Positions 43,742 through 54,433 of a stretch of DNA of 64,000 bases are shown piece after piece. The position numbers were made by a program, and so were the translations under genes. The notes under the pieces are model-generated. The model was not told the DNA's origin and did not search any database. It saw only the letters and a list, made by a program, of their open reading frames with translations. This DNA comes from Notolepis coatsorum. Its lineage: Eukaryota; Chordata; Actinopteri; Aulopiformes; Paralepididae. Each line of letters starts with the position of its first letter. The stretch's first letter is position 1. Location: assembly GCA_963971535.1 (NCBI GenBank), contig OZ020593.1, positions 34,878,576 through 34,942,575 of the forward strand. Direction: 5' to 3'.

Positions 43742-44724
43742 TTATTCTCCGGGCGTCGTCTCAATCCGTCTCACGTCGACCGTCGCCGCCATCGTGTCCG
43801 CTGCCATCATCCTGTCCACAGCCGCCTTCTTGTCCGTAGCCGCCATCTTGTCCGTAGCCGCCATTTTGTCCGTGGCCTCCGTCTCGTCCATGGCCACCGT
43901 CTCGTCCATGGCCGTCATCTTGCCCATGCGCGTATCGCACAATGTGGTCGTGTTTCTTCATGCATGCTCTGTCTGTGTGCCCCGTGGTTTGCAGAAGCTA
44001 CACCAGACAGTCTTTGTGCAGTCGCTTCTCCGATGGCCTTTTCTCTGCATCGCCAACACGCCAGTTCCGTCGTGGTCCTGGTCCTCTCCCTTGGCGTCGC
44101 TCGGGCCTTTAGCACCCTCTCTACTGCCTCCGCGGCGACTGGGTGGGTATCTTCTGAGGCCTCGAAGTTTCTTAACTTAGCCTTGAACTGTCCCAGCGTC
44201 ATGTCCGTTGAACCGTGTGCTACCAGGAGTGTGAACGGTTTGTACAGCTCCGGTAGTCCTCTCATCATCATCGCCATCATTAGCCCATCGCTTGGTGCTT
44301 CTCCGGCACTCCTCAATGGCGTCGTGATCTGCTCCGCTCTGTTGACGTATTCGGTCACAGTCTCGGTGTGCCCCTTCCTCAGGGCCGTTAGTGCTATGTA
44401 GAGGGCCACGACTCGGGGTCTTTCTCGCCCGATGTAATGCTCTCTCAACACCTCCAGGCTTTCTCTGCCTTTGTCTTTTGTGTCACGGAATATCAGCCCC
44501 AAGCTGGTGTCGTCGAGCAGCGGCGCTAACTCATAGTACGCGTCTGCGTTATGCTGGTCGTCCAGGGCTTGCTCTTCCGCCGTCAGGTCTCCCGTGGGGG
44601 CTGCCAGGATCGTCTCCTTCAGTCCCGCACCGTGCATGCAGCATAGCATGCGCTCTTCCCAGAGCTCATAGTCCTCTGCTTTTCCATTGAATGAGGGCCA
44701 TTTGCCCCTTCCCTTGTTTTCCAT
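43742..44724 (-). pseudogene. Copia gag
   Basis: It starts with MENKGRGKWPSFNGKAEDY. SFNGKAEDYELWEERM is the copia Gag N-terminal motif, followed by a helical UBN2-type region (YIALTALRKGHTETV, YVNRAEQI, MMMRGLPELYKPF). After about residue 215 the frame shifts. The remaining C terminus carries a Cys/His motif resembling a zinc knuckle near 43995, then a Gly-rich hexapeptide repeat (43790-43925). Gag would form cytoplasmic particles. The copy is frameshifted. Confidence 0.8.
43790..43925. repeat. 18-bp tandem repeat inside copia gag
   Basis: About seven diverged units of gccgccatcttgtccgta. On the minus strand they encode a GGYGQD/GGHGRD hexapeptide repeat. Confidence 0.8.
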
Positions 44725-44854
44725 CCTCTTCGTTGGTGGTAGGTGTAGCTTTAGCTCTTGTTGGCCTAGCGTCTAGCCACGCGGTGCTCCCGGCGCTAAC
44801 CTAGCATATACTTTAGCTAAGCTTGCTACCCTTATTATTTCGCCCCGGCGTTAT

Positions 44855-44868
44855 CTGGGCCCATAACC
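44855..44868 (-). other. Copia primer-binding site
   Basis: On the minus strand, GGTTATGGGCCCAG immediately follows the LTR end. It is complementary to the anticodon arm of initiator tRNA-Met (CTGGGCCCATAACC). Copia elements use this internal tRNA half as primer rather than the tRNA 3' end. Confidence 0.75.
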
Positions 44869-45133
44869 TGTTGACAGAATCCGGCTATAGGGCGACAATA
44901 ATGTGGTCAAGAGGCATGGTTTCTATCTTGAGCCTTAACTGGCGTGGTTTATTTATTCACATGGCAGAGCTGCAGTTCTACAGTTCTCCTCTCACTGAGA
45001 GGCTGGGGGAAAGAGAAAGAATGGGAGGAGACATCTCTATTTATACTCGCCACCTGGTGGTGTTCCTGAGTGGCTCCGCCTAGAGCGCCCTCTAGTGGAA
45101 ACAGTTATATATGCAGTTAGACAGTTACTAACA
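44869..45133 (-). mobile_element. Copia 5' LTR, 265 bp
   Basis: On the minus strand it begins TGTTAGTAACTGTC and ends CTGTCAACA, with short inverted TGTT/AACA ends and a TATATAA near its start. It abuts the primer-binding site. No second LTR is found in the window, so the 3' part of the element (RT-RNase H and 3' LTR) is missing. Confidence 0.75.
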
Positions 45134-46196
45134 ATCCTACACAGAACCTCTGACTTCAACAGCTCCCCACTCAATCTATTCTCCCATCTCTCACTCACAC
45201 TTACACCCACTGGAACATACACACGCGTACACGTGCACACACGCGCATACAGGCATACACACACACACACACACACACGCACACACGCCCATGCACAGGT
45301 ACACACATACACAAATAAACAAATAAACAAAACAAAACAAAATAATAAAAATAATAAAAAAAAATGCATTGCTTTTAGAATGGATAATCAATCAGGCTAC
45401 TTGTGGCTATGCTAAGCTAAATTAGGCTACAATGGCACAGCACGTGGGAACATCCATTTGACTTATGCTAAATTAGGCTAAAGTGCACTAGCACATGGAA
45501 ACATTCCACACATCCCATATTAAACTCTTAAAAGCAACCTAAATGTATATAGACCATGTTCTTATCATACAGCACATCAATACAATTATAAGTACTTCTG
45601 AAATGGTTTCTTTCTAGTTTTCATTTAACCAAATTGAGCTTGGAGCTTCGCTATCATGACTCAGGGTGAAGCTACATTGTTAGCTAGCAATACAGTTTGC
45701 TCGTGTCGTGTGGATAACGTTGTTAGCCGTTTAGCATTGAGCTAGCGATATTATACATTCGACAATGAAACAGCACAATATTGATGAAACTCACCAAAAC
45801 CGTCTTTGGAAGTGGTATGTTCTTTAACAGCAACAACCTATTCGGTTTTGTAACTGGGGGAATCTTTTATGACATAGTTTTATGATAACTATTTCGTGGT
45901 GCAACTTCATTCCGGTTCTATCAGCATTCAGTATCTCCGTCAGTCTCCGTCAATCTGTGATCTCCTTCTGCGTAAAGCGAGGCGCGAACTGCTCACCTAA
46001 CTCACGCTCTGAGGTAACTTAAAGGGGCACTGAGGCAATTCAAAGGATTTGGTCAAAACGTTGTTAACCTCACATGAATATACATATAACCAAATAACAT
46101 TAACTGTTTATGTTCTAACTTCTTACACAATAGCATTAACTATTTATGTTCTTATTCAATGGCATTAACTATTTATGTTCTTATAACTAAATAGTT
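45134..46196. other. No gene; (CA)n microsatellite
   Basis: CA-rich repeat at about 45215-45300, then A-rich simple sequence at 45315-45365. The rest is unassigned AT-rich DNA. Confidence 0.5.
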
Positions 46197-46540
46197 ATGA
46201 ATCTGAAACCTGGGTTACACAAGCCTTCTACAATTCCTTCATCAAGAATATTCAGAGGATCTCCTTCATCTGCTGGTTCCCATCGTTCAAAAAACAGAAA
46301 CCGTTTCCAAACCATAGTGAACACCTGTTCCAAAATCACTGGAGTGCCCCTCCGAATCCTAGCCTCATTTCATGAGCAGCAGGTCAGGACAAAGGATCAT
46401 GACATCGTGGGGTCCTCTCGGGTGGCGTCTGTGTCTCCCCAGGTGCTCTACCAACCTGCACAGAGCATCGTTCATTCCGGAAGCCATCTGCCTGGTGAAC
46501 ACAGAACTGAAGGACAATTCTACACTGGACACATGAAATA
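46197..46540 (+). pseudogene. LINE ORF2 C-terminal fragment, another family
   Basis: The frame contains RNRFQTIVNTCSKITGVPL and HEQQVRTKDHDIV, the region after the RT palm in fish L2/CR1-like LINEs. A frame change gives ASFIPEAICLVNTEL, the usual ORF2 C terminus. 5' and 3' parts are missing. Confidence 0.65.
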
Positions 46541-46963
46541 CTTAAATACCTATCTGCAGCTATCCTTTACTTTAAGGATCATGCCAGCATTATGGGAAAT
46601 GCACTTACCGTCTTCTCCAGAGTTGGACAAGAAGATAGATACCAATTTCCTCTCTGTGCATTCAGTAAAAAGCTATCCGGCTGCAAGCTAATGTTATAAT
46701 CACATAATGTTCTTATGCTATCTTCTTGCTATAGCCTACAGTACACATTTTATGTATCATTTACACAATAAAATCACTTTGAGTGCTAATGAAATAGAGT
46801 AACAGAGGTTTGAACACACTGAAGTAAAAGTTGTGTGTACTCTAGGGTGACCAAACGTCCTCTTTTGCCCGGACATGTCCTCTTTTCACGTCCTGTCCGG
46901 GCCGTCCGGGGGGGGGGTTTCAAAATTTATGAAAATGTCCGGCTTTTACGTGTTGATTCAGAT

Positions 46964-47216
46964 TCAGATTCAGATTCCTTTATTGAGCCATTTGTGTAAA
47001 ACACATTGGTAATTGTTGCAGCAATACAGTGTATGCATTTTTCTTTTTTCACAGTAAACAAACACCAACACAGACAAGAAACGAAAACAGTGCAGTGGGG
47101 GATTAATCAATAAATAAAATACATATATATATATATAAAGTGAAGTGTGCAGAGATCCAGTACGGACTAGTGCAGTGCAGTCAATGTCATTTAGCCAGTG
47201 TCACTTGGGGGCAGAG
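46964..47216 (-). mobile_element. LINE L2-like 3' end, inserted in hAT
   Basis: The tail gattcagattcagattcag is a reversed (TGAATC)n with reversed AATAAAGG. It is followed by 3' UTR-like sequence up to a G run at about 47217-47232. Confidence 0.7.
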
Positions 47217-49848
47217 GGGGGGGGGGGGGGGTACCGAGGTTGTTTGCATGCACTTAAATTGACTGGCGCATTGCACAGAATACTACGGTACTCTGTTGCG
47301 TGTGTGACGTAATCCCTGAGAAGCTTTGTGGGCGGCTCTACAGCTCCGCTCTCAGTCTCACACAAACAGAGGAAGTAGACAGTGTCACAGAGCCGACCGC
47401 AGCTCACATTCAAAATGCCAAAGCGCAAATGTACGTTTACAGATGAATTGCAGAAGAAATACCAAATGTACCGACCCGGTCGGAACAAATGGGAGGCAGA
47501 GTGCACCGTGTGCAAAGCTTGCACATACGTGTGTGTGTCCAATAAAGGTGCAGGCAATCTTAATGCGCACATGGACACAGACAAACACAGAAAAGCTGTG
47601 CAAGGTGAGAGTTTGTAGGCAAAGTTGACAGATTTCTTTATTAGACCAGGCAAAACAGAGGATGCTGTAAATGCAGCCGAGGGTGCGTTTGCATTTCACA
47701 CTGTGAAACATCACAACAGCTACAGATCTATGGATTGCACAAGTGCCTTGCTAAAAAAAAGCATTTCCAGACTCTGAAACTGCCAAAAGATTCAGTAGTG
47801 CGCGCACTAAAACCGAAGCCATTGTCAATGGTGTTATAGCGCCCCACTCTGTTGATGTCGCGCATGACGCACTCAAAGAAATCCACTACTGTGGTGTGTC
47901 TACAGACGGGAGTAACCACGGAGCAGTGAAGATATTCCCAATCATAATCCAGTACTTTGACTGGAAGAGGGGTGGCATTCAAACTAAATTAATCAAGGTT
48001 AAAGACACACCAAATGAGACAGCAGAAACCATTGCACAATATCTCATTGACACATTGGCAAAAAACAATTTGTCTGAAAAATGCATTGCATTTACTGGCG
48101 ACAATTGCAACACAAACTTTGGAGGAATCCGACGTGGTAAAGAGGGAAAGAATGTGTTTGCAAATTTGAAGAGGTTGCTGCAGAAGAACACTCTGATCGG
48201 TGTGGGTTGCCCAGCACACATCTTGAATAATTGTGTTCACCATGGGGCAGACACAATAGATATTGACCTTGAGAATATCATGTTCAAAATCTACCAGTAC
48301 TAACACATTTACACTGTGCGCACTGAGAGCCTGAAGGAGTACTGTGATTTTGTCGACATTCAATACAGAACGATGCTTTCTCACAGCAAGACAAGGTGGC
48401 TGTCATTGTTCCCAGGCATTGAGAGGATGATACAGATGTTTCCAGCTTTAAAGGCATTCTTTCTGTCTCAGCAAAAACCACCCATAGTGATCAAGAAGTT
48501 TTTTGAAAATGAATTCAGTGAGATCTACCTCTGGCACATGCACTCACTCATGTCTGCATTCCATACCCACATTCAAGACATGGAAAAGGAGAAGAACTCC
48601 ATTATGGAGGTAAAGAAAATAATGAACAGCATCCACACCATTCTTCTTGAACGCAAGAGCAACAACTTCATGTCCCTTAAAGTTAAGGGACTACTGGCAC
48701 AAAAGCGTAGTGATGGACTTGGTAAGGAATATGACCAGTTCTGTGCTGATGTGCAAGGCCTGTACAGTACATGTCTGGAGTATCTGGAGAAGTGGATGAC
48801 TCCCATGGAAGAGTTCTCCACATTCATGTGGATGGATCTGAGTGAGCCACCAGAGTGGAATGATGTGGAGGCCTGCATCAAGTTCCTAGGAGAGAAGGGA
48901 GTGGTAATTGATGATGTCAAGTGTTTTGACCAGGTCATCAATCTGAAGAGATTCACAGAAAGGTGCAACCATGACGAGGAGTTCAGTGGCCTGCAGGTGC
49001 ACCAGAAGTGGACCAAATATTTTGAGAAGGCCAAAAGCATTGCATGTTACTCAGAACTACTGAAGATTGCACAGTTTGTCTTTGCACTTTCCTCTCACAA
49101 TGCAAATGTTGAGAGGGTTTTCTCAGGAACCAGCTGTCTGTTGAGTCACTGAAGGGGATTCTATTTGTGCAATACAATTTGAAAGACATGTCTTGTAAAG
49201 ACTTTCATGCTTATTTGTTGAGCAACCGAAAACTGCTGGGAAAGATCAGGGCCCCGTTTCATGTACCTGGATAACTGAGTTAGCCGGATAACTTTAGCTG
49301 GATAACTGGGTTAGCCGGACTTTCCGGTTTCATATACGTGGATTTTCCAGATCACCATGCCAACAGATCCAAAAGTTTGAGCCTGCTCGAAAGCAGAGTT
49401 CAAGTTCAAGTTAGCCTGAACTATCGCCACGCCCCCGCAAAGAAGTGACAGCCCGTTTCCTGAAACTATTTCCACAGTCTACGATCTGCATTATACCATT
49501 CTGAATTACGTTTTTGTGCTCCATTCTTCCAGAGGGGGCTTTTGAAATGTAAAATAGACCCAAAATGCTGATATTAAATTCACTTTGTCCTAAATAATGC
49601 ACGTTATATATACCGTGGCGACGGTGGCGCTCGCTCGTGCGACGTACACATGATGTGGTTATTTTAATTGTAACTGGGATTAAGATGTCTGATGAGATGC
49701 GCTGTTTGACGGATTTGAGAAATTGAATGAGCCGTTGACGTCACATGAATGAATGAGGATAAAGAAATAAAACTTCATTCAAAATAAGGGATATTCTAAA
49801 CACGGGTCTCTCGTTCATTAATGTATAAACAATGAATCTATCCCATCT

Positions 49849-49919
49849 GGCACAGTGGCCCAGCGGTAGCGCTCAAGTCTGCCAACCTAGCGATCCGGGT
49901 TCAAATCCCGGTGTTTCCA
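49849..49919 (+). tRNA. tRNA-like pseudogene (Gly-GCC-like)
   Basis: The A box TGGCCCAGCGG fits TRGCNNAGYNGG exactly, and the B box GGTTCAAATCC lies in a perfect 5-bp T stem (ccggg/cccgg). The anticodon loop would read CTGCCAA (GCC). The acceptor stem pairs poorly (GGCACAG against TGTTTCC), so it is probably a pseudogene or a Pol III promoter module, not a working tRNA. Confidence 0.5.
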
Positions 49920-50065
49920 ATATGATTTTTTTGAATATAATATTAATGATTATACGCCAAAGTAGCCTGGTTTTAAGTTAAAATATTATAAATCTACATG
50001 CATTGAGGATGTCATTCTTTATATAGCTCTCAACGTGCACCAAATTGAATTATTCCTATATTGCA

Positions 50066-50147
50066 AAAAGAAGGACCCCGGTCTTGAACCCGGGTCGTCC
50101 GTGTGGAAGTCAAAAGAACAACCCGTTGGACCACATTGGAGATAAGT
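50066..50147 (-). tRNA. tRNA-like pseudogene, opposite strand
   Basis: On the minus strand, TGGTCCAACGGGTT is A-box-like and GGTTCAAGACC is a B box within a ccggg/cccgg-type T stem (one side ccgggg). Five Ts follow at about 50066-50070, a Pol III terminator. Anticodon identity is unclear. It points towards the module at 49849. Confidence 0.5.
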
Positions 50148-51473
50148 TAAACATTGACTATACATCAATCAATGGGCAAGAAAGCCGTCTCGTAATTCTG
50201 TATAACAGTTAACTAGTTATTTTCGCTAGCAAGATCTCATTTGATTATTCAATCCAGCAGGCAAGTTTAAAGAAATATAATCTGATTGATTGAGGTAATG
50301 AGGGACTTAGAATTAGCCTATAGATAACGCATTTAACTTGTCGGCGAGGCGATTGAGCCTATTGCAATCTGTCAATAAAGTCTTAAATCAATTAATCAAT
50401 CAATGCCGTTGAGAATCAGGGTCTCTGCCATCGATACGTGCTGGCTTTCCACCTAAAACGGGAGCGCGCATCTAGCCTGACTTGAGCCTGACTCTCAAGT
50501 CTGGCTTGAGTTAACGAGACTGAATCCTCCTTTGTGAAACAGGAAAATCCCGGCTTTGAACATCGGGTTAACTGAAGCTGGATAATGGACATGTTGATCG
50601 ACTTAGTTGAACCACGTACATGAAACAGGGCCCAGCTCCACAGCTAAATATCGATGGGCAGACAAGGAGGATGAAGAAGAAAAGCAGGATGAAGAAGATT
50701 GAAGTATGCAGCTATGCATAGAGAGAAAGCTATAGCTTTGGGAGATAAACTTTAAACTTTACATTTTTAAATTGGGACCTTATTTGTTTAAAGCTAGAAA
50801 TATGTGAAAAGTTGCCGTTTCATGGTTGTTTACAATGACAGGGCCTGGAATTGTGTTTACAAACATTTAAAGTAGGCTTATATTTGGTTTATGGTGCCTC
50901 AAAATGTGTTTGGTTTGATTTAGGTCATCAAATGTTATGTTAAGTTATGTTCACTAATGGCAATTATGCAAATGTGAAATCCAAAACTGCATAGTGCACT
51001 TTTAAAATAATTAGATTAGTATATTTGTGAGGTTACTGTTTTATTGTTTACATTGACAAGATACAAAGATATTATTTGTTAAAGCTGGATTTTCGATTTT
51101 CTACTATTTCATATATTTTGTTATTTATTTTTGTCCAGTAAGATTTGAAAAGAGAGCTATTATTTTGTTACAGGTTGATGTTGAAGTTATTCTTGTGCCA
51201 TTGAGATTTGTCAAGAGATAATTCTAGGCACAATAAAGCATGTTGATTGTTGAGTAACCTTGGTTTGGTGTGTCTTTGGTTATAGAGAGATATTATTGTG
51301 TTATATACAGTAAAATAATATAAATAATAATTGTATATCCATATACAGAGGAGGCATACTTTAAATATATTAAAACAATAATGCATCTTTGAGTAAACGT
51401 TGAGTATCATTAAGTATCTCGAGGCTGAGGGCAGCATGTCCTCTTTTTTGGAAATCAAAATATGGTCACCCTA

Positions 51474-51939
51474 GCTGTACTCACATTTAGTGGTTTAGTG
51501 GTTGCCAGATGCCTGTTTTTAAGTTCCAGCATAGATGTAGGAGCTGGAAAACACAGTGGTTCCATAGTCTTGTAGTACAGGTCCAAATTTGATAAAAATC
51601 CCACGAAAGATTTGTGTTTGAGAAGGATTTTGGTAATGTGTTTATGTGTTTCAAGTCAAAATACAAAATACAAGTCAAAACAATGGACTTTGACCGAGTG
51701 GCCTGTCAAATGACGCTCGCCGGATATATCGTCATGTAACTCGAGACCTGAAGCACGCAATTGGTTAAGTGTGGTGGCGATCGAAAGGAGGCAAATTAAA
51801 CTTTCGAATGGTGTATTGGATGATTGGGAAAAAATGCAGCCTGGAGCCGGCAGACGGGTGCAAAGTGCCGCGATATGCGCACACGGGCGTGACGTAACGT
51901 TAAGAGGCTAAAGCAACAGGGAGCCACAGCAGAGTGGCT
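51474..51939. other. No gene recognised
   Basis: No conserved coding sequence is seen. It may be the interior of a hAT element whose right end lies at 51983. Confidence 0.4.
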
Positions 51940-51983
51940 GAAGAACCGCATGCGGCTGCGGAGCCACGGGTTGCTGACCCCTG
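51940..51983. mobile_element. hAT right terminus
   Basis: The sequence ccgcatgcggctgcggagcc and then cacgggttgctgacccctg is the reverse complement of a CAGGGGTCAGCAACCCGTG hAT end. The left end was not found. Confidence 0.5.
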
Positions 51984-52493
51984 CCCTAACCCATGGAACA
52001 CTAGCTACACAAGCTAGCTCTCCCTTGAGTTCTAAAAGCAGCATGTTGAGAAGTAAACAAATAACCTCCTGGCAAAAAATGGTGAGTTGGGGTCTTGCCT
52101 CTCATACTGCAATTATTTCCTGACAATGTCATCTCATTAACATATAGGAAAAAGATGATTTATTTGGTTCTCTGTACCGGCCAATAGTTCTGTTTCATTA
52201 GGGGATCCGCTTGGCATCACTCATGCACTCCCTCGCGTACGTGCACGCGCACTGAATAAATTCCACAAATGTACCTTTAATACCAGTATTAGTCTGACCA
52301 CACCCCTCATCAGCTTACCTTCATAAGCAGGTGTGTGGTCACCTGCTCTCCTCCTTCTCGCTTTCACCACAAGGAAGTGCCTCGGTAGTACCCCACTTGA
52401 CGTGTTGTTAGTTGAAAAGAGTTGTGACGAGTCTACATTGTGCTTAATTTTTTCTTCTCTCATATCTGTTGTAAAGAAAAAGTTTGGGTCATA

Positions 52494-53784
52494 ATGTATT
52501 CTTCGGAGAGTAGACCCGCTAGACCTACTCTTCACCAGCGGTTCTCCATTCCCGCCTCCGTCGTGCGTTCTGGTGCTGGGCTGTTGCCACTTTCGTGGTT
52601 GCCGACCCAGCCCAGGAGACAGCCGATGGATAGTTTGCCTCTCCGAAGATCTCGACTCTGGTTCCTCTGGTTCCAGGGAATCGTCCGTTGGTGAACGGGG
52701 GGTTGTCTTGGAGCCGGAGGATTTGCGACGCAAACTTTTCGCGTCTGCCCGTTCACGTCGCAAGATGGTGGCATGCAGGCGCGAATGGCCTGGTTTTGGG
52801 GAACTGCTGGAGACCAGCGAGGATGCGTCCGGCTCTGGATTTCCGATGGAAACTGAGGACTTCATGGAAGAGTCGGACGGATTCTTGTTTGATGGTCCCG
52901 TGGAGGAGAGTATCCCTCCTATCCAGGAAACACCGGAGGGGGGAGAAATGGCTCCGTGGGACGCCTTGTTCGAAGATGTCGAGGAACCACCTTGGCCTCA
53001 TCAGCAGGATGCCCTACTATCGGCCACATCAGACTGTGGCTCCTTGACCAGTTGCAGCCTGCTGCATGTGAGGGATGCGGGTTCGGTGGAGGAAGGTCCG
53101 CAGGGGGAACTGCGGGCTTTGTTTCCCGAGCTCATGGCAGTAGCCGCCGCCGCAAACGGCGTGCCGCTGCCATTGCCTGCTCCTGTCCCTGATGATCTCA
53201 TAGGTCATCTCTGGCAGCGTCGCCCGGTGAGAGGGGTGGACGTTGTCTACCCATTTTTTCCCTCAATGGGGACCTATGTTCGTCAGGGTCAGGCGGTGTC
53301 TCACATCATGGGACTTACCCCCACCTACGTACCAGTTACGCGGGTGTCGGGGTTAGTCAAAGGTATGAGGGAGGGCGTGCCTCAGCTTGATAGTCCGATG
53401 GCCACTCTCCTCTGTCCGGATATGGTGTGGGAACCCTTATGCAAACCGGTCCTCCAGGGTAGATCGGCTAGGCGATTGGCATATTGGGGTGACCAGTCAT
53501 TCATCGCTGGTACACAATCGCTGGCTGCAGCGTCTAACATCGCCCACCTAGCTAGATTTGTATCGGGGATTATGACGGGCGGCACGGATCTGACCGAGGT
53601 AAAATGCGATCAGATCACCCAGGCGTCAGGAGCTGTCCTGCACCTTACCCAGGTGCTGGCCATAGCCATGGGGAAAGTGCGCGCCCTGGCCAGGGGGTCC
53701 AGTCCCTTTGGTGGGTCTGGGTCTTCCTTCGCGCTCCGCTGCTACGGCCTTGCCACAGGGTTGGGTTTGCCCTTGACCCCGTGA
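52494..53784 (+). pseudogene. DIRS gag, frameshifted and 3'-deleted
   Basis: It starts with MYSSESRPARPTLH, like the 5-kb copy. A frameshift and a small deletion near 52640-52670 move the frame to one running through LEPEDLRRKLFASAR, METEDFMEES and VSGIMTGGTDLTE. After MGKVRALA (about 53693), where the other copy continues with the RHLWL and AGLFG motifs, it joins unrelated codons ending at 53784. The conserved half of gag is therefore lost. Confidence 0.8.
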
Positions 53785-54062
53785 TTCTGGGGGCAGTAAC
53801 GAGGTTGTTCCCTCCGTTCGTTCCCGGGTGGCATGCGTGTGTGTAGTCGTGGGGTCAAGCCACGGTCTGCTCACCCTGTGCGTTGAGTTGCTTGAGTGCC
53901 TCTTCGCACGGTCGGGTCCGTCGCCCTCCCGGGAAACCTCTAATAGGGGGGGTGCCCTCCATTAGGGGGGGTCGGGGGGGCTCGGCCCTCCCTGTTCTGT
54001 TGGTTGTGGGGGGCCTTCAGCGGGGTGTATTTGTCGGCCAGTGGCTCCGCTCGGCCTCCCTA

Positions 54063-54160
54063 TATGCATGAGTGATGCCAAGCAGATCCCCTAATGAAAC
54101 AGAACGTTAGGTTATGACTATAACCAAGTTCTGTTAATTAGGGGTGACGCTTGGCATCCG
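54063..54160. repeat. DIRS internal complementary region with central palindrome
   Basis: The left half (gatcccctaatgaaacagaa) is complementary to the outer left end at about 52189-52215. The right half (gttctgttaattaggggtga) is complementary to the right end at about 54340-54375. The centre is ggttat-gact-ataacc (54110-54125). It represents both element ends joined, as in a circle. Confidence 0.9.
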
Positions 54161-54433
54161 ACGCCGCTGCAGCCCTTGACCTCACCTTGTGGTGAAAGCT
54201 TGGGAAGGAGGAGAGCAGGTGACCACACACCTGCTTATGAAGGTAAGCTGATGAGGGGTGTGGTCAGACTAATACTGGTATTAAAGGTACATTTGTGGAA
54301 TTTATTCAGTGCGCGTGCACGTACGCGAGGGAGTGCATGAGTGATGCCAAGCGTCACCCCTAATTAACAGAACTTGGTTATACTGTAGTCATAACCTAAC
54401 GTTCTCCCTACTGTAAACAGAAGGAGCTTATTG

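Larger units (their letters stand above)
49249..50633. mobile_element. Nonautonomous TIR element carrying tRNA-like modules
   Basis: The left end gggccccgtttcatgtacct and the reverse complement of the right end, gggccctgtttcatgtacgt, form terminal inverted repeats of about 25-30 bp. It interrupts the hAT transposase codon series cleanly. Any target duplication is very short (1-3 bp: a, ca or tca/cca). There is no ORF. It contains two opposed tRNA-like units. Its superfamily is unresolved. Confidence 0.75.
47415..50702 (+). pseudogene. hAT transposase gene, disrupted
   Basis: The start MPKRKCTFTDELQKKYQMY leads into a BED-like zinc finger (CTVCKACTYVCV ... HMDTDKHRK). The core follows: HYCGVSTDGSNHGAVK, then CIAFTGDNCNTNFGG and GVGCPAHILNNCVHH, a hAT catalytic-core arrangement with Asp and Cys/His boxes. 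Then come HSKTRWLSLFPGIERM and the hATC region (NVERVFS, then NQLSVESLKGILFVQYNL). Defects are TAG at 47616-47618, a frameshift in the A8 run at 47753-47760, TAA at 48301-48303, and a frameshift with small deletion near 49120. A 1.39-kb insertion sits after KLLGKI; the acidic C terminus resumes at 50634 (TAKYRWADKEDEEEKQ) and ends at 50702. Confidence 0.85.
46843..51473 (+). mobile_element. hAT transposon, about 4.6 kb, with nested insertions
   Basis: The left end, tagggtgaccaaacgtcctc, and right end (reverse complement tagggtgaccatattttgat) form an inverted pair. Flanks carry near-identical tgtactc (46836-46842 and 51476-51482). A transposase-like gene fills the interior. A LINE tail (46964-47216) and a 1.39-kb TIR element (49249-50633) are inserted. 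The gene is broken, so the element is not autonomous now. Confidence 0.75.
52189..54411 (+). mobile_element. DIRS derivative, gag-only with complete ends
   Basis: The left terminal repeat (about 52189-52270) and right terminal repeat (about 54295-54411) are inverted copies sharing gtggaatttattcagt-type and gcatgagtgatgccaagc blocks. An internal complementary region sits at 54063-54160. Between them is a gag-like gene cut after MGKVRALA and about 300 bp of 3' sequence. RT, RNase H and recombinase are missing. It would need enzymes supplied by another copy. Confidence 0.85.

Noticed and set aside
45037-45391. Cys/Val-rich minus-strand ORFs
   Set aside because: They translate the (CA)n microsatellite and A-rich sequence.
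47415-49152. Domesticated host ZBED-type gene
   Set aside because: Stops, frameshifts and a 1.39-kb insertion break it, and it is still flanked by hAT terminal repeats.
49849-49919. Functional tRNA-Gly
   Set aside because: The T arm and promoter boxes are good, but the acceptor stem has several mismatches and it lies inside a transposon.
53001-53192. Overlapping ORFs on both strands in the gag region
   Set aside because: They are GC-rich shadow frames of the DIRS gag; the frame with homology to the 5-kb copy is the real one.
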